Source: Corydoras sp. C115 (Eukaryota; Chordata; Actinopteri; Siluriformes; Callichthyidae). From it: DNA of 64,000 nucleotides. The DNA lies in contig JAFMOC010000088.1 of the NCBI GenBank assembly GCA_019802505.1, positions 1,610,001 through 1,674,000 of the forward strand, in the 5' to 3' direction. The number at the start of each line of letters is the position of its first letter. The first letter of the stretch is position 1. The position numbers were made by a program, and so were the translations under genes. The notes under the pieces are model-generated. The model was not told the DNA's origin and did no database searches. It saw only the letters and a program-made list of their open reading frames with translations. This document shows, one piece after another, positions 54,801 to 64,000 of this stretch.

Positions 54801-57800
54801 GTGGAGGCTCTTTATCCAATAACACATCGGCTGGACAGGTCTTAGCCAACTGGCAGTAAAGTTTGTTTAAAGTTTTGGAATACTAAGAGAAAAAAAAAAA
54901 CATATTTCTATTAACTGTTATAAAAAAAAATCTCAATAAAAAAACGACAATTGGACAGCAAAACAGAGGTTTTGTATGAATGAGGATAAATTTTAAAAAT
55001 AATAAAAACACAAAAAATATTTTCAAGCAAAATTAAAATTACTTATAGTAAATAAGATTGTTGGAAAAAATAGCTAATTAGCTGTTTGTTAAATATCTGA
55101 CATGACAGTTTAATGACATATGACTTTAAATTAAGTACGAAGAATAAGTAATTAAAGATAAAATTAGAGTTCATAAAATTATTCATTCTTAATATATTAT
55201 ATAATAAGTATGAACTGTAAAAGACCAATTTTATATATATATATATATATATTTTAAAGTAGTCCACTGACTACTTATTACTGGTCATGAAAAGAAACCC
55301 ATTGTTGTTATTAAGCATTTTTTTTTTATTTTTTATACAGGTCATTTTTGTTTTGCTGGGATGGTAGGGTCAGAATTTGGGTTTTCTCTTTGGGCCCTAT
55401 GGCAACTTCATGATGCAATCATGTCAATTTGGCCCAAATCTGTAAGAAATTTTTCTAGCAAGGTGAACCTAATTAAGTGGCTGGTGAATATAGATTTGAG
55501 AACATAATTATATCTAATTAATTGATAATTTTATAAAATTTTAGACCTTCATATGATATTAAGTTGACTTTGGAAGCTTGGAGACATTAGTTTCTAATTA
55601 CATACTTATGATAGAATTTAATAACAAGGAAATGCAAAATATTATATATAAAATTGTTTATTTAGTGGTATTAATTGTGACTGTTGTGTTCCATCACAAA
55701 GAAATTAAATGTATTGTTTTTAAGGCAGCATTTTGACATTACATAGCACCTTGACAAGCTCATGATACAAAATCTAAAGTACATTAGTGATGTTTAAATG
55801 AATGCAGTTTGAATAATTATCAAATTTTTCTTCATTTTCAAAAGGAGAGTTAACAGAAAATGTTTGTTAAGGAACCACCTCAAATAAACTTTATTAAACA
55901 TAGTTATGTTTACACTACCTCCCTAAATGTACATTGTGCAGACATTACACTTCTAGTTTAAAGTACTTCCACAGCTTCCTTGTGCAATTTCCATTTACAG
56001 GTGATAAGACTGGTGATTAAATGATCAGGTATAATGGTGTTCAATGGTCCTCTAAAAGTCCTCTGTCAAGGACTGTATTACAGTTAACACTTTAACTGAA
56101 CCAGAAAACAGCCACTTTCAAAAGGTATTAATAATTTAAATGCACATTTCTAAGCTTTATTAGCAAATAATAAAATTTAAATGGTGCTATACAAGTTCCT
56201 GTTGTGTGATTCTAGCCTACCTGTTTCCACTTGCCAAAATATACTTGACAGATGAAAAGTAACAAAAAGACACACATTACGTTGGTTTAGTGGTTAGCAC
56301 GTTCGCCTCTCAGCGCTAGGGATTCCCAGTTCGAATCCCCATCTGGGTGGAGTTTCCATGTTCTTCACGTAGGTTTCCTCCGGGCTCTCCGGTTTCCTCC
56401 CACAGCCCCATATAGAGTGTGTATGTGTCTGTGTGAGTGAGTGTGTGTGTGCCCAGAGACAGATTGGCGCCCTTTCCTGGCTGTATCTGCCCAGCACCTG
56501 AAACGTTCTCCCCTGGATGGGGAACCCCCCCCCCCCACGATATAGGATAAGCGGAAGATAATGGATGGATGGATGGATGGATATATATATAAAAAACACA
56601 CACACCTTCATCCATCTATCTATCCATCTATCTATCTATCCATTATCTTCCGCTTTATCCTCTACTAGGGGGGGGGGGGGTTCCCCCATGCCCATCAAGG
56701 GGAAAACGTTTCCGGCGCTGTGCAGATACACCCAGGACAGGGCGCCAATCCATTGTTGGGCACACACTCACTCATACAAACACTCTATATGGGGCAATCT
56801 GGAGAATTCAATTCACCCTGAGCCATGGTTTTGGAATGCGGGAGGAAACCGAAGAACCCAGAGGAATCCCAGACGGGGAGAACATGGAAACTCCACCCTA
56901 GCACTGAGAGGTTCTAACCACTAACCCACCGTGCCACCCTATATACACACCTATTTTTTTTTTTATTAATAAACTTTAACAATTTATAATCACAACAGTG
57001 GAAAAAAAAAAAACTTACAGTGGAAGTAACAGACTTTGTTGTACTGGACTGGTTAAAGCAAATTCTGAAGTTGTATTCTCCAGGATAATCAGTGGTGGAA
57101 GGAACCACTGCAGCTGAAGGGGGCTGGCTATCTACAGCAGGAGACATCTGAGCAGCCAAGTCAGTACCCATGGGGGGCTCAGAAAATTCCAAATCATAAA
57201 AGGTCTCAGAAAATGTTCCATTTGGCAAAGCCTATCAAAACATTAGGAAAATGTCCATGTTTATAAATAGTAAAACCATTTTAAATCTCAAGTTTTAATG
57301 AAGAGCACAAAACTCACAGCATTGAGCCAGGCATCACTGTCAGCTCTAGGTAGTTCCGTAATAAGGCCAGTATGTCTGAAGATAAAAAAAACAAGTAATT
57401 TATATACATGATTCACAAAAATATTACATTTTTACATATTTCCCAAAACTACATCTCAAATAGAAATAAAAGTAAATAAATGGGGGTTAATATCATTTTG
57501 GACATTCTTTTCATTTAATGGTTTTTATATTTCATTCTTAATATTCTTAATAATATTCTTTTGCTTTAGCCCATTTATTTATTTTATAATTGCTAGGCAA
57601 GTTAGAACTGTTCTTGTGTTTTTTGTGGAAAAAATTATTTCATGGTTTTAAGCATGTGAGTTTGTGGTCATTGATTTACGTATTTACAGCAGTCTAGCGT
57701 GATGAGTTTAACTGTAATAGGTGTAGGCAGGTTTCACAGATAGGTGGAGGTTCTCCTTTAACTAGGTGCTGATGGGGTTTTCCTGGTCCAATTCGACATC

Positions 57801-59116
57801 TAGTTTTCTCCTTAAAAAAAATTGCCCCATATAGAGTGTGTCTGTGTGAGTGAGTGTGTGCCCAGCGATGGATTGGCGCCCTGTCCTGGGTCTATCTGCC
57901 CAGCACCTGAGACGCTCTCCCCTAGATGGGCATGAATGAATGAAAATGGCATGGGCTTCCACGCTGAAGATGGAGCAATATTGAGGATGTCTTTCTTCAT
58001 CAGTGTGTTTGATTGTATATACAGCTGCTGTGACCTGGTCTGTGGTTTTGGATCCATCAGTTTGGCTAGGCTGATGGAATGAATATTGTTCACAACTTTA
58101 AGGAAGTTATTGATATGTATATTTTGGTGCGTATTTAATTTCCTCTTGTCTGTAACGTAGTCGAAGATAATGTTAGGTACAAAGATTCCCATGAAGGTAT
58201 CATACTGTGAGGGTTTTGGGCTACAGTGCTTGGGCTTAGTTTAAGATCATGTAACTTAATTCATATAGCAAATGGTTGAATAGTTTTATGTCATGTTTAT
58301 GTCTTTTATGTTAAGTTCTAGGATGTGGTGGAAATATTATTTTGTTTTCTGGGCTTCTGGGGTTTTTCCATGGTTTTAATTGTATTGTCTTATTGTCCCC
58401 GTTTAGCATTTTCCTACAATGGAATTCACATATTGTTCAAAATTTCCCCACAATTTTTTAATTGTTGCAGAAGTGTGCTGCATTTTTAGGTTGTTTTGCT
58501 TTTACCCCTGCCCATTTCGCCCCAAACATCCCCAAAGGAGATTGTGCTTGCCATTTAATTCTTCAAAGCCTATACCGTTGTTTTTGTCTTCTAGGGTAGT
58601 TCTGGCATAAAATAAAAACATTCGCATTGGGTCATGCTGTGGGTGACCTTTTATTTCAGTGGGCCAGTCACCCTGTGATCCAGCAAAACCGCCTAAGACC
58701 ATCACGTGTCCTCCCAAATGTTTAAAGTTGATATCACACACTGAAGAACCATTCTTTTACCTAGCAATGAACAAGCTAGGGCATAACCATGAAGGCTTGA
58801 TTGGGGCCTTTTTTTTAAGAGAAATTTAGATAGTTTGAGCTGTCAATTGTAAAACCAAGGTGCTGACAGATTTTAGGTTCATCATTAAAAGTGTTGTGTC
58901 AATATGCTTAATAGCAAGTTTTACAATCTAAACTTTCTTTATAATAACGAAAGTGTGTTTTGATAGGCCATAAGAAGGGATATTGACCATCCATAAATTA
59001 TTCCAGAAGTTGTATCTTATATTTTATAATCATGCAACTTACATGTCTATGTCACCCCAGAGTTGTTCAAAAGTGTCCTGGCTCATGGGTAGATTTATAT
59101 TCTCTAGTTCACTCAT
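48765..59116 (-). CDS. tp53: Tumour suppressor p53, complete coding sequence in ten exons
   Basis: Exons, 5' to 3': 59043-59116, 57318-57375, 57019-57231, 54696-54882, 54083-54195, 53553-53662, 53306-53430, 52499-52581, 52233-52330, 48765-48840. All have GT-AG borders and matching phases; the total is 1137 bp (378 aa). p53 is a nuclear tetrameric transcription factor for DNA-damage arrest and death. The N-terminal activation domain has the MDM2 box FEQLWGDI (Phe and Trp kept). The DNA-binding domain is about residues 80-280: zinc ligands Cys166, His169, Cys229, Cys233; equivalents of human R175, R248, R249, R273, R280 and R282 are all Arg. A basic NLS region (NKRR, SKKIKV) is followed by the tetramerisation domain (about 315-355: DEIFILHIRGKERF). 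The tail is short and ends KKLLLKDENLK, without the acidic/Ser end of most p53s. tp63/tp73 are excluded by the tail and the lack of a SAM domain. The cysteine of VTCT is Ser. Confidence 0.96.
49410..49585 (-). repeat. Interspersed repeat fragment
   Basis: Contains 'gttaggtgcattgcccaagg gcac'-type sequence that is typical of a common fish repeat; lies in the last tp53 intron. Confidence 0.5.
49805..49970 (+). repeat. tRNA-derived SINE, different family
   Basis: 'tggttaaggaacc' (A-box like) and 'agttcgattcctgg' (B box) followed by a poly-A stretch. A related copy is at 59225-59400. Confidence 0.6.
50301..51045 (-). mobile_element. pogo-like non-autonomous transposon inside the Tc1 copy
   Basis: Terminal inverted repeats 'ccgtattttccggac' and 'gtccggaaaatacgg', with a TA on each side (50299-50300, 51046-51047); the uninserted Tc1 copy reads 'aaatataattg' at the same place, confirming TA duplication. 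On the minus strand 50467-50830 encodes a C-terminal transposase piece (PLDIGVNRAFK, then 'WIVDSWAKVSAVTVVRAFAK' and an acidic end), suggesting a pogo/Tigger-type DDE source. Most of the transposase is absent. Confidence 0.85.
51118..51770 (-). pseudogene. Tc1-type transposase remnant
   Basis: The minus strand keeps the start region (LHKNGLTGKSIAARKIAPQS) at about 51660-51745 and C-terminal parts, but an internal deletion and frameshifts remove the catalytic middle. Confidence 0.88.
55200..56280. other. tp53 intron sequence, no feature seen
   Basis: AT-rich intron. A short (TA)n is at about 55231-55252; otherwise I see no repeat family or exon. Confidence 0.5.
56282..56580 (+). repeat. SINE copy, left arm of an inverted pair
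   Basis: Plus-strand copy without the first bases of the head, with a C13 run and a (GGAT)n tail. Confidence 0.85.
56612..56940 (-). repeat. SINE copy, right arm of an inverted pair
   Basis: Minus-strand copy with a G12-type run, tail to tail with the plus copy about 30 bp away; both lie in one tp53 intron. Confidence 0.85.
57821..57945 (+). repeat. SINE 3' fragment
   Basis: Middle and 3' blocks only, ending in GAAT repeats. It sits at the end of an unexplained ORF relic. Confidence 0.75.
57946..58745 (-). other. Unidentified protein-coding relic in a tp53 intron
   Basis: Two minus-strand open stretches have natural-looking protein composition: 58502-58741 (HLGGHVMVLGGFAGSQGDW..., RTTLEDKNNGIGFEEL) and about 57950-58192 (FDYVTDKRKLNTHQ..., ILNIAPSSAWKPMPF). 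Stops lie between them. Neither fits tp53, whose exons join without them. I do not recognise the family; a transposon or processed-gene relic is likely. Confidence 0.35.
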
Positions 59117-59140
59117 AGCAAAGGCTTCAGCATTTATAAC
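59043..59140 (-). CDS. tp53: tp53 exon 2 with start codon
   Basis: The acceptor 'cccatcaaag' ends at 59141. The exon has 24 bp of 5' UTR, then ATG at 59116-59114 and MSELENINLPMSQDTFEQLW. The donor is gtaagt. The start is the only ATG giving the p53 N-terminus. Confidence 0.9.
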
Positions 59141-59224
59141 CTTTGATGGGGAAAAAAGAGAGGCAATTGAGAAAAACCGTACAGGACAATGAAAAAAAAA
59201 CATGTTAAACAGGGCAATTATCAG

Positions 59225-59400
59225 GTCAGTCATAGGCGTAACAAGCCTCACAACCTGAGGGTCCCCAGTTCAATTCCCGGTCCAAAAGAGTACTTTGGCT
59301 GAAGAGCCTTTGGGTACCCTGTATACAGCACCTCCCACTGCTCTGGGCATGTGTGCTCATTTCACTCGATTAATATTGAATTTAAAAAAAAATCATATAA
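59225..59400 (+). repeat. tRNA-derived SINE, second family
   Basis: A B-box-like 'agttcaattcccggtcc', a conserved middle and a poly-A end; same family as 49805-49970. Confidence 0.6.
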
Positions 59401-60029
59401 AATATACCATATACCACAGTGCTGAAGGTACCAGGAAAACCAATTGAACATATTACATTTAAGTTATGTTTTGTTGACTAATACATTAAGTGTTCTTGAA
59501 TTAAAGTTGCATATAACAAAAACATTAAAACATATTTAAGGTCTACATTTAACAGAAACATATCCATAGGCGTGCTCATTATGCGTTCGCTGAGAAACAT
59601 AGTTTGAAGTTGTAAATACTACGCGACTATTCAAAGTTTAGACTTTTTACTCGAAGTCTAAAAAAAGTCTGGTTGTTATTGTCCACTTGTAAGCAAAATA
59701 CGCAGAGTTTGCTGTTTATGTGCATCAGGCAACAAACAAACCGAAACCTGCAACAACAACAAAGAGCTTTCTGTTCACTTTCCTCTTCATCGTCAAAGGT
59801 CAAAAACAGCAACAAAAACAGCAACATTCACATTCGGATCAGGAAGAAAACCTCCTACCAGGAAACTCAACGTGTTTGCTTATCTAACTAGATTTGAATA
59901 ACGTTTGTTTTTGGACAGTTTGCAGAGCACGCGGTCCTAGCTGGCTAATCACGCATTTCCTGGCAGCTAGTTCGACTACATTCGGCCTGCTCACGTAGAA
60001 ATGTAAATCACAGCAGAGCGCAATGTTAC

Positions 60030-60200
60030 CTCGTCTCCTGAGCGGATTGGATTCCTTTTGATTAATTAAAGTTTTTTTGCGTGTTGGGTTTTTCTTTGTA
60101 TGTATTTTGTTAGGCATAAGAAAGATGACTAGCACAGTGCGCTTCAGCTTTTTACTGAATAAATAATGTTTCGTTTCAAATGGTGGGCGGAGTTAAATGG
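60030..60200 (-). other. tp53: Probable non-coding first exon of tp53
   Basis: On the minus strand 'caggagacgag|gtaaca' is a good donor at 60030, 890 bp before the exon 2 acceptor. The upstream limit is a guess from the GC-rich promoter block. It corresponds to the untranslated first exon known for p53 genes. Confidence 0.5.
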
Positions 60201-60300
60201 CGGGAGTTGCACAGCCAATCGGGTTCATCAGCGGGCGTCCAGATGACGTCACGGCGGATGTAGGGTGTATGGTACTCATACGCATCTATTTTTCAAATAT
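60181..60300. promoter_or_regulatory. tp53 promoter block, possibly bidirectional
   Basis: GC-rich compared with its surroundings. It contains CCAAT at 60215-60219, a perfect CRE palindrome TGACGTCA at 60244-60251, and 'ggcggga'-like E2F-type sites near 60186-60205. No TATA box on the minus strand. Its position, upstream of the proposed tp53 exon 1, fits a promoter. Confidence 0.6.
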
Positions 60301-60367
60301 TTGTAAAACATTACAATTTGCTTTTAAATAAGCATTCGATCTGTTATTGTGCAGATATTTAATCAGA

Positions 60368-60405
60368 ATGGGGCAATGGGGTCATCACGCATTTCACATT
60401 CACAA
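60368..60405 (+). other. Candidate divergent first coding exon (weak)
   Basis: ATG at 60368 opens MGQWGHHAFHIH and meets a consensus donor (AA|gtaagt) at 60405, about 120 bp beyond the CRE block. No later exon was found before the window's end. Confidence 0.2.
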
Positions 60406-60423
60406 GTAAGTATCAAATACAAT

Positions 60424-60500
60424 ATCAAATCAGAATCATAATACTTTATTGATCCCAGGGGGAAATTGCAGATGTTACAGTTGCTCAAGTTATAAAGTAT
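60424..60500 (-). repeat. LINE 3'-end-type repeat
   Basis: 'aatcagaatcataatacttt' with 'attgatcccagggggaaatt gcag'-type sequence; same family as 21626-21760. Confidence 0.55.
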
Positions 60501-60892
60501 GCAAAAATATAATTTAATAAATAATATTAAATTAAAATTGTATCATAATTGTTCAAAAATACACAATACCTGTTTAAGATGTCTGTAAAATAAAATACAA
60601 GGCTGATTAATATTTGGGTTTGATATGAATAAAATAATTAATTAAATAGTTTAATAAACATTTATTGAAGACACTTAAAGTAAATGTTTTCTGAACATGA
60701 ATGAATAGGAATAAATCAGACAGGAATAATATTCCACAAGAAATAAACTTTATATAGATTAATATATTTTGATATATGAAAATGTCACTTGTCAAAATTC
60801 TAAAAGTTACAACTATGAACATGCTGCAAAAAATCTTTAAAAAATTAAATATAAATTATGCTTTTCCAAATTGAATAATCATACTCATACAA
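60501..60892. other. Intergenic, nothing seen
   Basis: AT-rich sequence without coding or repeat signals. Confidence 0.45.
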
Positions 60893-61072
60893 AAAATTGC
60901 CCAATATAGTGTGTGTTTGTGTCTGTGTGAGTGAGTGTGTGCCCAGCGATAGATACCTGTCCTGGGTGTATCTGCCAAGCGCCCAAAACGTTCTTTCCTG
61001 GATGGGCATGGGAACCCCCCTTCCCCCATGACCCTAGTAGAGGATTAAGTGGAAGATAATTAATGAATGAAC
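60893..61072 (+). repeat. SINE 3' half
   Basis: Starts in the middle block and ends in a short GAAT tail. Confidence 0.78.
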
Positions 61073-61207
61073 ATTTAGTTTTCATTACACAGGCATTTTA
61101 GAAAAATAAACTTAACAAATCTTTAAATATTTCTGCTCTCCAAAAAAATAATACAAATTTAAAATATGAGCATGGTCCAAAAAATATTTTCACTGGGTAA
61201 TTAATAT

Positions 61208-61337
61208 TCATTCATTCATTATCTTCTGCTTTGTCCTCTATTAGGGTCGCGGAGGGGTTCCCCATGCCCATCCAGGGGAGAACGTTTCAGGGGCTGGGCA
61301 GACACACCCAGGACAGGGCGCCAATCTATCGCTGGGG
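61208..61337 (-). repeat. SINE 3' fragment
   Basis: Tail and 3' block only, on the minus strand. Confidence 0.78.
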
Positions 61338-61626
61338 TAATTAATATATCAATGTAAAATGAGCTTGTGTGCCAGATATGTATTACAGGCTAGATATGGC
61401 CCACGGGCTTTGAGTTTGACTCCTATGTTCTAGGTGGAAAAGCCCCACCGAATACCAGAGTAGACTGTTGTTCATTAGAGTAAAAAAACAGACATGGCCC
61501 AGCTTTAGAACAAGTTTGAGTATGTGTAGTAAAAAAAACATTCTTACATATGTGTGTGTTCGTTAAATTTAACCCCCCACCCCCTTCGCCCTCAAAAGGA
61601 AAGTCCATTTATATTTCAGGGAATTC

Positions 61627-61743
61627 CATCCATCCACCCATTATCTTCAGCTTTATTCTCTATTAGGGTCACGATGGCCATCCAGGAGAGAACGTTTTGG
61701 GCATTGGGCAGATACACTCAGGACATGGCGCCAAACTATTGCT
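61627..61743 (-). repeat. SINE 3' fragment
   Basis: Tail and 3' block with a deletion at the C-run. Upstream, at about 61360-61430, 'atggcccacgggctttgagt' resembles a common DNA-transposon relic. Confidence 0.65.
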
Positions 61744-61889
61744 GTATTTCAGTGAAGTTATAAGGCGATATAAGTTATAAGGATAATGTGTTTTTTTTTA
61801 AAGAGAACCAGATTTTATGGCTCATGTTCTTATCTGGTTTTATTTATTTATTCATTTATCATTTATTTTGTTTTGTAAATTTAATGTGG

Positions 61890-62204
61890 TGGGGTCACTA
61901 GTGTCACATATGCGCCGTCCGACCACCGGAGGTGCTGCGCATAACTACGCAGGGTGAGGTGTAGCGGACCGAATGAGCGAGCCAGGTGACCAGGTAAGCC
62001 ACAAGAAGGTTTAATGCCAGAATGGCGGAACCAAAACCCAAAGCACGGGAGGAACGTGCTGGGAAAATACACTTACAAAACCGAAAATGAAAAGAAATGC
62101 AACCGAAACACCAACAGTGACATATGCATACAACAATGCATACAAATACAATTACTAACAATTCTGGCCTGCTCAACCAGGGAACATGTGCTCTAAGGTC
62201 CGGA
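61890..62204. other. GC-richer block, possible LTR-like sequence
   Basis: From 'tgtcacatatgcgccgtcc' on, the composition differs from its flanks and resembles the solo LTR at 15185. A LINE is inserted after it and the similar composition resumes at 62990-63190. No second boundary or duplication was found, so the class is open. Confidence 0.3.
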
Positions 62205-62985
62205 AACTTGGTGAGTGGAGTGCAGCTAACAACTTGGCACTGAATACCACCAAGACAAAAGAACTCATCCTTGACTTCTGACGTAACAAGGTCGCCCCTA
62301 CACCCCTGTACATCAATGGTGAATGTGTAGAGCAAGTGGAATCATTCAGATTTCTGGGAGTACACATCTCTGCAGATCTCTTCTGGACAGTTAACACCTC
62401 TGCACTGGTCAAGAAGGCCCAGCAGCGGCTTCACTTCCTGAGGGTGCTCAGGAAAGAGCAACTACACATAAGCCTGCTGGTGACCTTCTACCGTTCCACC
62501 ATCGAAAGCCTGCTGACGTATGCTGTGTCAGTGTGGCACTCCAGCTGCACAGAGGCTGACAGAAGAAGACTGCAGAGAGTGACCAACACAGCCGAAAAAA
62601 TCATTGCCTCTATCTACCACTCCCGCTGTCTCAGCAGCGCCAGGAACATCCTAAAGGACAATACCCACCCCAGCTTCCACCTTTTCAACCTGCTGCCTTC
62701 TGGCAGACGCTACAGGTCCATACGGGCCAAAACAAGCAGACTCAGGGACAGCTTCTTTCCCAAAGCCATTACAATACTAAACGGGAACCTGCACTAATTG
62801 GCATATCATTTTACACATTACACGTCTATTTGCACAGTACATTTTTGCACATGTCTTTTCTATTGTTTTTTCTATTTATATATAATGCCATGTGCACCTA
62901 AGGAGGAGCTCGTTATACGATGTATACTGTGTATGCAGGGTATAATGACAATAAAGGCTTTCTATTCTACTCTATTCTAAGTATG
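62205..62985 (+). mobile_element. 5'-truncated LINE, C-terminal RT region and 3' tail
   Basis: After an in-frame stop near 62280 the frame runs 62336-62797: FRFLGVHISADLFW, 'ALVKKAQQRLHFLRVLRK', 'TFYRSTIESLLTYAVSVWHS' and LPSGRRYRSIRAK, the C-terminal part of the L2-like LINE also seen at 11985-13075. It ends in AATAAAGG and a 'tctattctactctattcta' tail. 5' truncation is the usual LINE insertion outcome; the frame is nearly intact, so it is fairly young. Confidence 0.85.
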
Positions 62986-63146
62986 GTTAGCAGGCAGCAT
63001 GTGACTAGGTAGGACCCAATCCCCGTCCTCAGTGATGGGCCCTATCTACGGAAACCCCGAACGGACAAACTCAAAAAGGAAAACCCAGGGGGGGAGTGGC
63101 GTAGCACTCCCAAACCTAACATATTGCCCCCAATTTTTATGCGAAA

Positions 63147-63171
63147 ACAACGGGGGGGGGGGGGGGGGGGT
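63147..63171. repeat. Poly-G run
   Basis: About 18-20 consecutive G after 'aaaacaac'. Confidence 0.9.
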
Positions 63172-63189
63172 ATAGCCAACCGGAATAGG

Positions 63190-63190
63190 A

Positions 63191-63230
<40 letters not shown>
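63190..63230. repeat. (AAT)n microsatellite
   Basis: About 12 units at the start of the following repeat. Confidence 0.92.
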
Positions 63231-63650
63231 ATTTTATTTGATGGCGCCTTTCTGGACACTCAAGGTCACCTTACAAAGAAAAAACACTTAAACAACAATA
63301 GTAAATAAGGCAATCAGTCTAATCATAGTAAAATAAATTAAGTGAAAAATAAATTAAAAGATAGAGGAAATAAAATCAGAGATTATAAGCAATTCTAAAA
63401 AGGTGCGTTTTGAGACTCGACTTAAACTGTGATATGGAGTCCAATTTCCTTAAGTCGGGAGGCAGAGCATTCCATAGTCTAGGGGCAGAGCTACTGAAGG
63501 CTCTACCTCCCATGGTGCTAAGGCGCATAGTGGGAACAGACAGGTGTGTAGAGGCGGAAGATCTCAGTGATCGTGGGTGAGAGGTAACAGTGATAAGATC
63601 TGCGATATACGGAGGAGCAAGGTATATATATAAGGTATATAATAGAAAAT
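63228..63650 (-). repeat. Interspersed repeat of unknown class
   Basis: Begins 'cattttatttgatggcgcct' and carries the blocks shared with 30020-30660. No intact coding frame. Confidence 0.5.
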
Positions 63651-63654
63651 AAAA

Positions 63655-63885
63655 AGACCTTTTTCGGCCTTTCGAGGGCGCGAAGGCGGCGAGGCCTTTT
63701 GAGGGCGCGAAGGCGGCACGGCCATACCAGGGCGCGACGGCGTGAGGACCGTTTGAAGGCGTGATGGCGCAGGGACCATTTCCGGGCGCGACGGCGACGG
63801 GGCCTTTTCAGGGCGCGGAGGCGACGTGGCCTCTTCAGGGTGCGGAGGTGACGTGGCCTCTTCAGGACGTGGAGGCCCACCACCC
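63655..63885. repeat. 27-bp GC-rich minisatellite, about eight units
   Basis: Degenerate units of the type 'ggccttttgagggcgcgaa ggcggca', with a 27-bp period. The period is a multiple of three, so repeats read as nine-residue peptides: LKRPRRLRA or PPSRPQKAS on the minus strand and RPFEGAKAA on the plus strand. It may be part of a retroelement; it is not claimed as a host gene. Confidence 0.75.
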
Positions 63886-64000
63886 AGTGGGTCCCAGCAG
63901 CCTGGAGAGCACCCTCTCCCCGTCCAACAGCTCCCTACCAGTCACGCAGTCAAATACCTTGCGACAGCTGATGATGTACGGGAGTGGTTTCAAACCCACC
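63886..64000. other. Window end, nothing assigned
   Basis: An open plus-strand frame continues from the minisatellite to the edge of the window, so a coding relationship cannot be judged. Confidence 0.3.

Noticed and set aside
48765..59116. tp63 or tp73 instead of tp53
   Set aside because: No SAM domain, a p53-type KKLLLKDE end, CMGG rather than CVGG in the core, and p53 length.
63655..63885. CRISPR-like array
   Set aside because: The 27-bp units are contiguous with no spacers, and the genome is eukaryotic; it is a minisatellite.

Overview
The window is vertebrate nuclear DNA, almost certainly from a teleost fish. Split genes with GT-AG introns carry recognisable vertebrate proteins, and most of the rest is fish repeat DNA: more than 20 copies of one tRNA-derived SINE, Tc1-type transposons, LINE fragments, LTR elements and very long (TA)n microsatellites. 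No prokaryotic features were seen. The species cannot be fixed from the sequence.

Layout. (1) 2.6-6.5 kb, plus strand: gpr78, a three-exon orphan class A GPCR (339 aa). (2) 6.6-19.2 kb: no gene supported. It holds five SINE copies in 1.9 kb, a decayed Ty3/Gypsy element (about 8.9-14.9 kb) broken by a LINE and a SINE-like insert, and a solo LTR with a clean 5-bp duplication. (3) 19.2-29.1 kb, plus strand: cpz, carboxypeptidase Z (frizzled-type CRD, metallocarboxypeptidase, C-terminal domain). GPR78 and CPZ are also neighbours in human, so this pair is conserved synteny. One cpz intron contains a LINE split by a Tc1 element that is itself split by a SINE. (4) 31.5-48.2 kb, minus strand: a multi-exon gene for a signal peptide, one C-type lectin domain with a Thr/Pro-rich insert, five fibronectin III domains and a short tail; no family name is assigned. 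(5) 48.8-60.2 kb, minus strand: tp53, complete in ten coding exons (378 aa) plus a likely non-coding first exon and a CCAAT/CRE promoter. (6) 60.3-64 kb: repeats, a 5'-truncated LINE and a 27-bp minisatellite.

The strongest finding is in cpz. The reading frame, splice sites and zinc ligands are intact, but the catalytic Glu is Lys and three substrate-binding residues (Arg, Asn, Arg) are Trp, Ser and Gln. The protein should still fold and bind zinc, and its ten-cysteine CRD could still bind Wnt, but it should not work as a carboxypeptidase. Second is the lectin/FN3 gene: its lectin domain is split by an unusual insert, no transmembrane segment is found, and it starts only about 0.6 kb beyond the tp53 stop codon on the same strand.

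The genes do not form a pathway. cpz and the lectin/FN3 gene are convergent; the lectin/FN3 gene and tp53 are in tandem; tp53 may share a bidirectional promoter with an unidentified plus-strand transcript.
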